NCBI RefSeq assembly: GCF_002217285.1
Contig: NZ_MUGW01000027.1
Coordinates: 1 to 51,410, forward strand
Source of the DNA: Flavobacterium hercynium
GTDB taxonomy: Bacteria; Bacteroidota; Bacteroidia; Flavobacteriales; Flavobacteriaceae
DNA length: 51,410 nt
Reading direction: 5' to 3'
The notes beneath the pieces are model-generated. The model ran no database searches, was not told the DNA's origin, and saw only the letters and a list, made by a program, of their open reading frames with translations. Made by a program: the position numbers and the translations under genes. This document shows, in pieces, positions 42,193 through 50,737 of this stretch. Position 1 is the first letter of the stretch; every line of letters starts with the position of its first letter.

Positions 42193-42903
42193 TTAATTAT
42201 GACTGAAAGTACATAATGCCTTTTTTTCATTAAGTACATCATAATATCTTATAACTCCTCTATTTTTATCTACAATTACCTGAGTAATACTTACCATTTT
42301 TACAGTATCCTCTTCGCTAAGTATCAAATTATCCTGACAATAAAAATCTTTATACTGATTATGAAGATGCATGATTTCAGATGCTGAATATATTGGGTTT
42401 TCTTCTAAAAAATCAAAGAAATAATTTATCTTTTTTTCTATAATATCTTCATTTTGTAAAGTTGCCGATGACCAAATATGATTTTTTGTTTCATCCAACA
42501 TTATTTTTCTTTTTCCAACTCCATCCCAAATTAATTTATACAATTTTTGTGCTTGATATAATATTAAAGTAAAGGGCTCGATATCTGATAAATTAATTTC
42601 ATTCCAGGAATCTTTAGGAGACGACTTCGATATCAAATCTAACACAACTAATCCTCGGCTTTTGCGATAAAAAGGTCTGCGTAAGTGACATTTATTTCCG
42701 CCATTCAAAAGAACTAAAACTGTCCCATTTTCAGCAACAGAACACCATGTCCCACCTGATTTTACATCTTTTGGATAAAATACATTTTTACCATTATGAT
42801 TATAATTTCTTGGAGCAATCGCGGTTGAACGACTCACCTTTTCGTTACGGTTTAAAGTAATAGTAACAACTCCATTTTTATTTACAAAACTTACTGTACT
42901 CAT
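42193..42903 (-). CDS. NRDE/TANGO2-family protein with Ser at position 2
   Basis: A 236-residue protein from the ATG at 42903 (MSTVSFV); a start at 42933 would add ten residues absent from the family. Family features: 'VTITLNRNEKVSRSTAIAPR' (NRDE-like motif, here NRNE), 'YPKDVKSGGTWCSVAENGTV' and 'LVLLNGGNKCHLRRP'. Members normally begin MCxxxF, with Cys2 invariant; here it is Ser. TANGO2 relatives are linked to heme or lipid handling, but the reaction is unsettled. It follows the Crp/Fnr and DoxX-like genes at ~110-bp spacing on the same strand. Confidence 0.78.
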   Translation of the reverse strand: MSTVSFVNKNGVVTITLNRNEKVSRSTAIAPRNYNHNGKNVFYPKDVKSGGTWCSVAENGTVLVLLNGGNKCHLRRPFYRKSRGLVVLDLISKSSPKDSWNEINLSDIEPFTLILYQAQKLYKLIWDGVGKRKIMLDETKNHIWSSATLQNEDIIEKKINYFFDFLEENPIYSASEIMHLHNQYKDFYCQDNLILSEEDTVKMVSITQVIVDKNRGVIRYYDVLNEKKALCTFSHN

Positions 42904-43012
42904 GCTTTCTATATGTATTATGAAAAACGACAATAAAATTTTTTATTTATAAAGTATTTAAAAAATTCCAAGTCATATTTATTATTTGATTCATTTATAT
43001 AATACTTGTCCA

Positions 43013-43420
43013 TTAATAACAAGCATACCTTAATTTTAAGATTTCGAATAACTTATTTTTAGTAAAAAAGAGTAAACGTTGACAGCAGATTAAGGTTATT
43101 ACTGCCCGCACAAAAAGAAATCCGTTATCGTTTTGTATTTCGATTCCAAATACCCATAAATGCGAAATAATAGCACCTATCATCATAATACTACCTAATA
43201 TTGCACCTGAAATAGTAGTCGTAGGAATTAAAATTAAAATAGCTATCAACAACTCAAGTAGGCTTAGACATATAATACCATCCATTTCAATTCCTAATGC
43301 TGAAAAAATGTAAACATTCTCTTTTATCGCAAAAAATTTGAAAAACAGCGTGTGAAGTAAAATACCAGCTGCTATTAATTTAAAAATCCAAAATGTTACT
43401 ATTTCAATTTTCATAATCAT
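43013..43420 (-). CDS. DoxX/MauE-like four-helix membrane protein
   Basis: A 135-residue integral membrane protein with four hydrophobic segments (about residues 6-25, 45-65, 70-92, 98-118). 'IAAGILLHTLFFKF' at the start and 'DGIICLSLLELLIAILILIP' in the second helix fit the DoxX-like pattern. Function in this family is broad (redox or quinone-related, thiosulfate oxidation); nothing more specific is visible. It lies 81 bp after the Crp/Fnr regulator and may be in its operon. Confidence 0.65.
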   Translation of the reverse strand: MIMKIEIVTFWIFKLIAAGILLHTLFFKFFAIKENVYIFSALGIEMDGIICLSLLELLIAILILIPTTTISGAILGSIMMIGAIISHLWVFGIEIQNDNGFLFVRAVITLICCQRLLFFTKNKLFEILKLRYACY

Positions 43421-43501
43421 ATATATTTACAAATTTTATATCTATTATTGATTTCAAATATGTTCTCTATCAGTACAACGATTTATTTAAAATCAAAAAA
43501 C

Positions 43502-44182
43502 TTATAGTTTCCTAATATCATTAATAATGATCTCTTTTCTATTGTAAGTCAAAAGGTTATTTAATTCCATTTCGTTTAGTAATTGTGTAGTCGTTTGTCT
43601 TGAAGTACAAATCAACTGACCGATTTCACTCTGAGTTAAGTAATTTTCGATACTTATACTATTTCCGTTTTTAATTCCTTCATTTTCTCCCCATTCCTTC
43701 AAAAACTGATATAATCTCATTCTAGCATCTTTAGAAAGTAAATTATCATAATTATTTTTTAAACGCTTCATTTTTAACCCAACTAGTTTAGTGTAAGAAA
43801 GGGCTAAACTTGGATTTTGAAGCAAAAGATTTTCAAAATCTGACATTAAAAAACTGCATATAGCTACATCGTCTGAAAGCACTTTTGCATATTCTTCGTA
43901 CTGTCCACCAGTATCTAAGCTTAGTTCTCCAAATAGATCATCTTTTTTAATAATGTCTTTAATATTTTCGTTACCATCTTCATCAACAGCTACAATTTTG
44001 ATATTACCTTTTTTAAGTAAAAAAATCCGTGGAACATCAGACGATGACAGATAAACAATTTCTCCTTTAGAAGCTTTCTTAAATCCGGTGATAATAGATA
44101 ATTGTTTTAGTTGAGATAAACTCAGACTCGTAAACAATTCATGATCGCGCAAATACCAATATTTTAAATCGTCGTACATCAT
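43502..44182 (-). CDS. Crp/Fnr-family transcriptional regulator
   Basis: A 226-residue regulator: N-terminal cyclic-nucleotide-binding beta-barrel ('SKGEIVYLSSSDVPRIFLLK' near 37-56, 'DDLFGELSLDTGG' near 85-97), a dimer helix (about 112-140) and a winged HTH with 'LTQSEIGQLICTSRQTTTQL' (about 182-201). The phosphate-binding cassette is not the canonical cAMP type (no RxA(S/T)), and there are no Fnr-type N-terminal Fe-S cysteines, so the ligand is unknown. It probably controls the DoxX-like and NRDE genes behind it. Confidence 0.9.
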   Translation of the reverse strand: MMYDDLKYWYLRDHELFTSLSLSQLKQLSIITGFKKASKGEIVYLSSSDVPRIFLLKKGNIKIVAVDEDGNENIKDIIKKDDLFGELSLDTGGQYEEYAKVLSDDVAICSFLMSDFENLLLQNPSLALSYTKLVGLKMKRLKNNYDNLLSKDARMRLYQFLKEWGENEGIKNGNSISIENYLTQSEIGQLICTSRQTTTQLLNEMELNNLLTYNRKEIIINDIRKL

Positions 44183-44658
44183 TTTAATAACTAATTAGTC
44201 TTTTTACCAGAATTCACATTAATTTTAGTGACTTACTCTTAAAAGTTAATCACTAAAAAAACATACTTTTTATATTAACAAAGTGACAAAAAAAACTGAT
44301 CTAATTACGCTCTATTTATAACAGAATAGGACATCTTTTAAGTTGTAAATAGGTTTTGATATATTTTAAATTATTTAGCTTTCGCATCTAAATGCAAAAT
44401 ATTAGAGCAAAAAAAAGCGCACAGTTTAAAACTGTGCGCATAAAATGTAATATCGCGTTAAGACTTAAATACGATACAATAAATAACGACATTTCGGAGT
44501 CTTCGTTCGGGATGATCTACCTTGAAAACAAATACCTACAAAAGAATTCAAACTTTAAAACAATCATTTGCCCCCCGAGTTACTAATCATCCTGAAATAA
44601 ATATAGCTTTTAAGGGTTGCTTATATTTTGTTATTTATTTCATTTTTATAATTTTTTT
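44183..44658. other. Intergenic region with one terminator
   Basis: About 475 bases between the Crp/Fnr gene and the TlpA-like gene. Aside from the hairpin at 44409-44439 it shows only AT-rich sequence; a plus-strand open frame over the hairpin has no support. Confidence 0.4.
44409..44439 (-). terminator. Strong terminator after the TlpA-like gene
   Basis: GCGCACAGTTT (44417-44427) and AAACTGTGCGC (44429-44439) form a perfect 11-bp stem; on the minus strand eight Ts follow (44416-44409). It lies ~220 bp beyond the stop at 44659. Confidence 0.88.
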
Positions 44659-46032
44659 CTATTTTTTCCCATTGCCAATTAGCCAAGAATTTACTTGTGC
44701 ACCACTAAAAGGCTTAAGGAGTATTTTATCATTACTATCTAATAAATATAATGTTGGTGTAGCAAAAATGAAATAATCAACTGCTGCTTGCGTCTTCCAT
44801 CCTTTAAAATCGCAACTGGATATCCAGGCAAAATCACTTATAAAAGCATCATAAGCTTCTTTCTCACTATCTAGGGCTATAAACACTATTTCAAGATTGT
44901 AATTTTCTTTCCAATCTTTATATTGATTTTTTAGCTCTACGACTTCTTCTTTGCATTTATTACACCAACTACTGCCAAAAACAACTAACTTATAATCTGC
45001 TTTAATTGAAGACAGCGTTTTAATTTCTTTATTGTCAGAAACTAATTTTATTTCTGGTGCCTGATTGCCCACCGCCATTTTTCTGTATTGTTCGTAAAAA
45101 CCAATACTTCTATCGTCAAGTGAACAAGAATTATCATTTAACATGTATAATGCAACATGTTCTGCACTTTTAAACAAACTTCGTTTTTCTAATACCTTAA
45201 ATAAAAATATTGCAATCTCTTGTTTAAGCACATTATTTCCGTTCAGGCTTTTTAATAGTGCATCAGTAGCACTGTTACAATGCTCCGTAACTATTTCTGT
45301 ATCTCCATAACTTTCCATTAACTGATAGTATCCTTCAATTAATTGTGTCAGCAATCCGGATTTTAATAATCTCTCATCCTTAAAATTAATAGTCTTAAAT
45401 TGCTTTTCTGTATCCGGTATTCTTTCTGAATAACTACTAGCGGTAACAGGCATGTCAGCAACTAACTTTCTAATTTTTAGATAATATCCTGCGTAATTTG
45501 TTTCTGCTAATTTACTTAGCATAGAAGGCAGCATACTCTCTTTTACTTTTATTTCCTTTTCCAGCCATTTCAGTTCATTGCCTTGCTTTTTATATAAAGG
45601 TTTTAAATACTTTAATCCGGCTAAAATAGATTCTGATTCCTGATATAAAGTCATTCCTTTAAAAAATGTATCATTCTCTAATGAATTCTCAAAATGAAGC
45701 GTTTTATAATCTGCAAGATCTAACCAATTGATGACAAAATTTTCTTTATTAAGCAGTACAACTAATGTTATATCTTCCTGAACACTTTCACCTTTTACTT
45801 TTAATAATGCTCCACCCACATACTTCTTTGAATAGGAAAGTTCAAAATTCCCCAAATGATCACTTTTAGTTTTAGAGATAATGGTATCTTTTAAAACCTC
45901 AAAACCAATTAATTCTATTTGCTTATTCTTAACTTGCGGAAAATTACCTTTAACAGTATAATTCATTTGCGCATATCCAATAAAATTGCTTAACACTAAA
46001 AAAAAGAATAATTGTCTTATTGCGATCATCAT
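44659..46032 (-). CDS. TlpA-like thioredoxin-fold protein with N-terminal DUF4369-like domain
   Basis: A 457-residue exported protein: signal peptide (MMIAIRQLFFFLVLSNFIGYAQ), then an N-terminal beta domain ('YTVKGNFPQVKNKQIELIGF', 'DHLGNFELSY') as in many Bacteroidetes TlpA proteins. A long helical middle is followed by a C-terminal thioredoxin fold. The active site is 'FGSSWCNKCKEEVVEL' (CxxC near residue 370), with the cis-Pro in 'FATPTLYLLD' near 432. It would reduce or oxidise disulfides in the periplasm. A strong copy of the shared extended promoter lies 140 bp upstream. Confidence 0.9.
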   Translation of the reverse strand: MMIAIRQLFFFLVLSNFIGYAQMNYTVKGNFPQVKNKQIELIGFEVLKDTIISKTKSDHLGNFELSYSKKYVGGALLKVKGESVQEDITLVVLLNKENFVINWLDLADYKTLHFENSLENDTFFKGMTLYQESESILAGLKYLKPLYKKQGNELKWLEKEIKVKESMLPSMLSKLAETNYAGYYLKIRKLVADMPVTASSYSERIPDTEKQFKTINFKDERLLKSGLLTQLIEGYYQLMESYGDTEIVTEHCNSATDALLKSLNGNNVLKQEIAIFLFKVLEKRSLFKSAEHVALYMLNDNSCSLDDRSIGFYEQYRKMAVGNQAPEIKLVSDNKEIKTLSSIKADYKLVVFGSSWCNKCKEEVVELKNQYKDWKENYNLEIVFIALDSEKEAYDAFISDFAWISSCDFKGWKTQAAVDYFIFATPTLYLLDSNDKILLKPFSGAQVNSWLIGNGKK

Positions 46033-46338
46033 CTTATTTATTTTTTAATAATTAAAATTAATTTTAAAAGCCATCTTAATCATCTAACAGATTTATTGAG
46101 AAATATTAGATAAAAATTACATCTGCAGGATGAATATTTAATACATTAATTTGCTTTACTATTTTCTTTTACAAAGAGAAGGAATATTTTGATTTAATGA
46201 CATCTAAATAATATCAGAATAAGACATAATTTAGCTAAAGACAAAAGAACATATAGTTAAAAGGACAAGATTTTCACTAAAGTAAAGAGCACTTCATTAT
46301 GTAAACACTAAAAAACAGATTGATTTGGCTGTCAATTA
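46033..46338. other. Intergenic region holding the TlpA-like promoter
   Basis: About 300 AT-rich bases. Contains the extended promoter at 46172-46230 and nothing else recognisable. Confidence 0.4.
46172..46230 (-). promoter_or_regulatory. Shared extended promoter, TlpA-like gene copy
   Basis: Minus strand: TGTCTTATTCTGATATTATT, then CATTAAAT, then TCTCTTTGTA (-7 box 46172-46179). Plus-strand AGACA starts at 46222, exactly 50 bp from the box edge. Confidence 0.65.
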
Positions 46339-46689
46339 TTAGTTGCTTGATACAATATTTAAATAAAATTTTAATTCCTTTCGCATTTCGCTTTTCACTT
46401 TATCCGGATCAAAAAGTAAAATATCTTTAATATTTTCAAGTTTAGACTTCATTTCATGATTTAATGTAGAAACTATTAAGGGAATTCCTCTTTTGTATAT
46501 TCTTAACAGGTCCAGCACTTCTTTATCTGAATACACTACAAACAACATTATTGAATACTTTTCTATTTCATCATCAAATTGCTTAAAATTCGTATATACA
46601 TCAAATGTATATTACTCTTTGAATTCATATTTTAAAAATCTTGAGAAACCTTTTTGACTGTCATATACAAGTGCTCTTTTCTTTGCCAT
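46339..46689 (-). pseudogene. Receiver-like domain gene with one in-frame stop
   Basis: The frame from the ATG at 46689 reads MAKKRALVYDSQKGFSRFLK and stops at TAA 46612-46614 (codon 26). It then continues open to 46339 in the same frame, with 'YTFDVYTNFKQFDDEIEKYS', 'MLFVVYSDKEVLDLL', 'GIPLIVSTLNHE' and 'DILLFDPDK'. The strand/helix rhythm resembles a response-regulator receiver domain, lacking the usual acidic pocket. One substitution to TAA separates it from an intact 116-codon gene. The remaining part could restart at 46548 (MLFVVYS). Confidence 0.6.
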
Positions 46690-46745
46690 AATTCCATTCT
46701 TCTCCGGAGTAAATCAAACTAATTGTGTTTTTTCACAAGTGCTAT

Positions 46746-46838
46746 CTATTTCAGTTCATTAACTTTCTTTATTATTCTTAATCCAAGAACAAAAATTGAA
46801 GCAACAATCATAAAAATTATTAAATTCATATTTTTCAT
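46746..46838 (-). CDS. Possible 30-residue single-helix membrane peptide
   Basis: ATG at 46838, TAG at 46746-46748. Product MKNMNLIIFMIVASIFVLGL, then RIIKKVNELK: one hydrophobic helix with a basic tail, a classic small membrane peptide. It lies between the O-antigen-ligase-like gene and the receiver pseudogene on the same strand. Translation is unproven. Confidence 0.35.
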   Translation of the reverse strand: MKNMNLIIFMIVASIFVLGLRIIKKVNELK

Positions 46839-46901
46839 TTTTACTATTATTTTGATATTAATAAATTAATGCTTTTTGATAAAAAAATTGCAGAACTGGT
46901 T

Positions 46902-49205
46902 CTATTTACAGTATTTATCTAATAGATATTCAGATCCAACATAGTTTCTATTCTTAGCTTCATTTAGATAAAAGCATCCTCTCTCTTTATTTTGTAAAAC
47001 AATGAAACAAACTCCTAAAACATATTCTGTCTTACCATCCTTCAAACTTGATTTTGATACAATTTTTGACAAATACGATTTTGCAGTTTCAAATTGATTT
47101 AGTTTAAAATATAAAATTCCTAAATTTTGAATTAGTATCTCGTTATTTGGATCTTGGTTTAAAGCTTTTTTGTAATAAAAAATCGCTTGATCAAATTGTA
47201 ATTTAGCAGCAAATTCATCAGCTTTTTTTATATAAAGATCTCTTTCTAAATATATATAGCTATCTTTTTTTGCTGTTAAAATCGTATCCTTTGGAAATTC
47301 TTTAAGGCCTTTATCAACAAATGCAATTAAATTTTTACGGCTGTAATTTGATAGCTGGAGTGCATCTGCAGTATAAATCCAATAGTCAGCTTTCTTATGG
47401 TATTTAGTAAATAAGTCATGAATCTTCAACATTTCTAACGTGTCCTTTTTTTCATTTGCCATTTTAATTGAAGTGTGAAAAAAATCTATGTTTCTCGGTC
47501 TCTTATAAAATGCAATCTTGGCATGTTTGTATGCATTCTCAATATTTCCTTTATTAAATTCAATTTTATGTATGTACCAATCAGAAATCCCCATATAAGG
47601 ATTTATTTTAAGCGCTTCTTTAAAATACTTTAAGGCTTCTTCCTCTTTTTTCTCATAATACAGTGCTACACCTGCATACTCCATAAATGGTTCTGCATAA
47701 TTACTTATATTGGGAAAATTAGGTAAATTGGATATAATTTCTTTTGATTCCAATTTATATTCATTAGTTGGCAGCGTTTCATTTGCACGATATAAAATTT
47801 GATAAATTTTAAATTTATTTTCTAATTGGGAAGCTTTAAATTTAGAAAAGGCAAAAAAACTACATACCACTCCAAGAATCAGAAAAATCAATATACTTTT
47901 TGAACGATAACCAGTATTTTTATTCTCAACATTATTTGGAGTGTTCAATATTGTCAGTGCAACCAAAAAACAGAATCCTATCTGCATTGCTGGAATATAT
48001 TGTGGAAAATTGAAGAAAGCATCAATAAAATAACTAACAGCTAACATCAGGCAAAGAATTGCAGTTATTTTTGGTTCTTTTTCTTTACCATATATGATTC
48101 GCTTTAAATTAATAAAAAGCATACTTAAAATAAGAGATAAATAAAGTAGTCCATTTATTACTCCGGTTTCTGCCGTAATTTCTAAAAAATCATTGTGTAC
48201 ATTACTCGAAATACCTGATCCGGCTATGATTATTTTTTCATATGGTAAACTTTCTAATTTCCAATTTCCTATACCAATTCCAAATAATGGTTTTTTAATA
48301 CTTATCTCCATTGCATTATTCCAGAAATCGAGCCTTAATTGTGAAGAACTTTCTTCCGATACAATTTGGCTAATTCGGTTTTCAACTGACTTATATCGAT
48401 CTGAATTACCAACTTTATCAAAAATAATATTCACAATAAAAATTGAAATAACAAACGGTATAATTATGTACAATAATTTAGCATAATCTTTTTTATTCTG
48501 AAAAAAAGTGTTCTTAAAACACAATATAACAATGATAAGTTGTGCAGATAAGCCTAAGAAAGCAGCTCTTGAGCTCGTCAGTAAAATAATAATTGTACTT
48601 AATAAAAAAGCTACTATTAAAACGGCTCTTTTCGTATTTGAGAAGTATAATAAACCCAAAAGAAGAAATGGAATTTTTATATTCAGACTTGCAGCTAGGA
48701 TATTAATATTTCCCATGTTGCCTTTAAGTAGAGACAAATCAAGTGACTTCGTAAAATCAAACAGAACTATTAAGACTTGTGCCAGGACATTAATACCAAA
48801 CAGAAAAAAAAGTATATAAATAACATTCAATCTATTATAGAGTAATATTGTAATATTAACTAACATTCCAAATACTATTAGTAGTTCACTAAAACTTACT
48901 AAAGCCTGAGAAATGTTACCTGCATTAAATATGGATATACCACAAAGAAAAAGAAACAGTACATACATTTTAAAAATACTACTCTTTCTAAATAAAATAA
49001 ATGTATCTAAAGGAAAAATTAAAGGCCTATAATAAATATATAGGCCAATGATTATATTGATTAATGCTAAATACAAATACTGAAAACTAAAAGCTTCAAT
49101 TGCATTAAAAGAGGGAAAAAAAATAACTATCAAATACCCAATTAAAAATGCAAGACGCAAAGTATCAGTTTTATCAAACTTTTCAATTTTATTCTCAGTT
49201 TTCAT
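46902..49205 (-). CDS. O-antigen ligase/polymerase-like protein with C-terminal TPR repeats
   Basis: A 767-residue protein. The first ~450 residues have about 12 transmembrane helices and the WaaL/Wzy signature: a large periplasmic loop with 'KPLFGIGIGNWKLESL' (about 311-326) and 'VHNDFLEITAETGVINGLLY' (about 345-364). Residues about 500-767 are tetratricopeptide repeats ('ALKYFKEALKINPYMGISDW', 'AIFYYKKALNQDPNNEILIQ'). Such fusions are frequent in Bacteroidetes, where some glycosylate proteins or assemble surface glycans. No glycosyltransferase lies nearby, so the acceptor is open. Confidence 0.88.
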   Translation of the reverse strand: MKTENKIEKFDKTDTLRLAFLIGYLIVIFFPSFNAIEAFSFQYLYLALINIIIGLYIYYRPLIFPLDTFILFRKSSIFKMYVLFLFLCGISIFNAGNISQALVSFSELLIVFGMLVNITILLYNRLNVIYILFFLFGINVLAQVLIVLFDFTKSLDLSLLKGNMGNINILAASLNIKIPFLLLGLLYFSNTKRAVLIVAFLLSTIIILLTSSRAAFLGLSAQLIIVILCFKNTFFQNKKDYAKLLYIIIPFVISIFIVNIIFDKVGNSDRYKSVENRISQIVSEESSSQLRLDFWNNAMEISIKKPLFGIGIGNWKLESLPYEKIIIAGSGISSNVHNDFLEITAETGVINGLLYLSLILSMLFINLKRIIYGKEKEPKITAILCLMLAVSYFIDAFFNFPQYIPAMQIGFCFLVALTILNTPNNVENKNTGYRSKSILIFLILGVVCSFFAFSKFKASQLENKFKIYQILYRANETLPTNEYKLESKEIISNLPNFPNISNYAEPFMEYAGVALYYEKKEEEALKYFKEALKINPYMGISDWYIHKIEFNKGNIENAYKHAKIAFYKRPRNIDFFHTSIKMANEKKDTLEMLKIHDLFTKYHKKADYWIYTADALQLSNYSRKNLIAFVDKGLKEFPKDTILTAKKDSYIYLERDLYIKKADEFAAKLQFDQAIFYYKKALNQDPNNEILIQNLGILYFKLNQFETAKSYLSKIVSKSSLKDGKTEYVLGVCFIVLQNKERGCFYLNEAKNRNYVGSEYLLDKYCK

Positions 49206-49323
49206 AATGATTTAATATTTATTTCATAAATACCTTTATATTAATTTAACAAACTTAAAAGTACAAAAAAACACTAATCACTACTAAAACGAATCTGAAC
49301 TATGAGAAAAAAACTTTAAACGT

Positions 49324-50550
49324 TTAATTCAAATACAGATATCCGGATTTTTTGTGTGATTGGCTTTTTCCTCCAGCATCATAACTCATATTAATAATAT
49401 AAAAATAAGTACCGGCAGGCAATAGTTTATTTGGTAATTTATTTGAGTACCCTCTAAAAAGCTTTCCGCTTTCACCATAACCACTTTCTTCGTAAACCAT
49501 TACACCCCAGCGATTGAATATTTGTACGGAATTATGACTTATCGAGCATGCATTTAAACCTTCTACTCTAAAGTAATCGTTCATACCGTCACCATTTGGC
49601 GAAACAGCATTATATACTATTAACTTACAAGGTAGAAAAGCAAAAACTTTTGCAAGCGTAAATACACCATAACCGGATACACTTACTGGAGTTGAAACTG
49701 TTTTATTACTAACATCTACAACACCTCCTTCATCTACCCACATATTTTTTTCTGTACTCCAACGCACTATATGTAGATTTTCTTCTTCAGCATTAGCAAT
49801 ATCACCTGGAGTAGTTGAGGATTCATCCCAACTCAAAGTAAGCATTACATCCCCTTTACCTCCTTTTTTTTCTAAAGTCCAATATTCTCTATCATCGATA
49901 ACATCAATTTCTTCAATTTTCTTGCTGTGAGGCCATGAAGGATTAGAATTTTTAGTAAAATAATTTGCTAAAAACACATTTGACGCATCTTTTGATCCCG
50001 TAATTTCTGAATGTCTGAAATGATCACCAGCACCAACAGGAAACGTAAAGGATGTACCTCCTTTTTTTGTAACCTCTCCGGTAGCGAAACTGGATGTATT
50101 TGTGTGAACATGATTTCCATTTTCTTCAAAAACAACCATTCCTCCGAAATCTTGATTATTAACAATACCTTGTGCAAAATCTGCTGTTCCTGATATATTT
50201 ATTTCATTATGTAATTCAATTGCAGGTTGTGCAGCACTATTATTAAACATTATATTTTGAAATTCAGGAATTTCTGTCCCTGTAATTACTTGTTTCGAAT
50301 TACCATCAAATCGAGTATTTCCGTCTTTTATTGTTGGACTGAAGGTTACCAAACCATCATTATTAAAATGACCTAACAATGACAATTCGCCATCATTCCA
50401 GAGTGTTCCATTACTTTTATTATCAAAATCTGAAACAATACTCATTGTTGTTTTTGGATTTATCGTTATAACACCAGTATTACTAACAACCTGAGCCTCT
50501 ACAGCACACCAGCAGAATGGTAAAAAGAATAATATTTTATTTACATTCAT
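49324..50550 (-). CDS. T9SS-secreted surface protein with gliding-motility-type C-terminal domain
   Basis: A 408-residue secreted protein: signal peptide (to about residue 19, VEAQ). Its N-terminal region of beta-rich repeats ('VITINPKTTMSIVSDFDNKS', 'NITFN'-type strands, 'GGMVVFEENGNHVHTNTSSF') resembles hyalin- or filamentous-adhesin-like sequences. It ends in the type B C-terminal sorting domain: 'VYNAVSPNGDGMNDYFRVEG' (about 308-327), 'VQIFNRWGVMVYEESGY' (about 338-354) and 'PAGTYFYIINM' (about 377-387). That tail directs export through the type IX system and attachment at the cell surface. Downstream of the repetitive gene at the window edge, likely in one locus. Confidence 0.9.
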   Translation of the reverse strand: MNVNKILFFLPFCWCAVEAQVVSNTGVITINPKTTMSIVSDFDNKSNGTLWNDGELSLLGHFNNDGLVTFSPTIKDGNTRFDGNSKQVITGTEIPEFQNIMFNNSAAQPAIELHNEINISGTADFAQGIVNNQDFGGMVVFEENGNHVHTNTSSFATGEVTKKGGTSFTFPVGAGDHFRHSEITGSKDASNVFLANYFTKNSNPSWPHSKKIEEIDVIDDREYWTLEKKGGKGDVMLTLSWDESSTTPGDIANAEEENLHIVRWSTEKNMWVDEGGVVDVSNKTVSTPVSVSGYGVFTLAKVFAFLPCKLIVYNAVSPNGDGMNDYFRVEGLNACSISHNSVQIFNRWGVMVYEESGYGESGKLFRGYSNKLPNKLLPAGTYFYIINMSYDAGGKSQSHKKSGYLYLN

Positions 50551-50686
50551 ATCTTTTTATTTTTTTATAGAAATAATTAGGTTATTGGCTTACAGAAAAC
50601 TGAAAGATAAATTTATCATTCTTGCAAAGAAGATATTTTGTTCTCTCTAATAATTTTTCTACCAACAACCTAACATTCTAAATAAA

Positions 50687-50732
50687 TTAGAGGCCGATTT
50701 CTATTTTAAATGTAATAAATACCGACCTCTAA
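50687..50732 (-). terminator. Terminator after the repetitive surface protein gene
   Basis: TTAGAGGTCG (50723-50732, minus strand) pairs with CGGCCTCTAA (50687-50696) over 10 bp with one G-T pair; a TTTATTT tail follows on the minus strand. It lies 6 bp after the stop at 50738 and before the T9SS gene. Confidence 0.75.
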
Positions 50733-50737
50733 AAATA

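Noticed and set aside
43430..43490. Possible further copy of the shared extended promoter upstream of the DoxX-like gene
   Set aside because: A CAAA and a CTATCAG are present, but the latter is misplaced by about 2 bp and there is no AGACA at the 50-bp position.
44392..44586. Plus-strand 64-codon ORF
   Set aside because: It runs through the strong minus-strand terminator hairpin and has no coding-like composition.
50590..50690. Shared promoter upstream of the T9SS-domain gene
   Set aside because: A TTTGC box exists at about 50625, but no GACA core lies 50 bp away.
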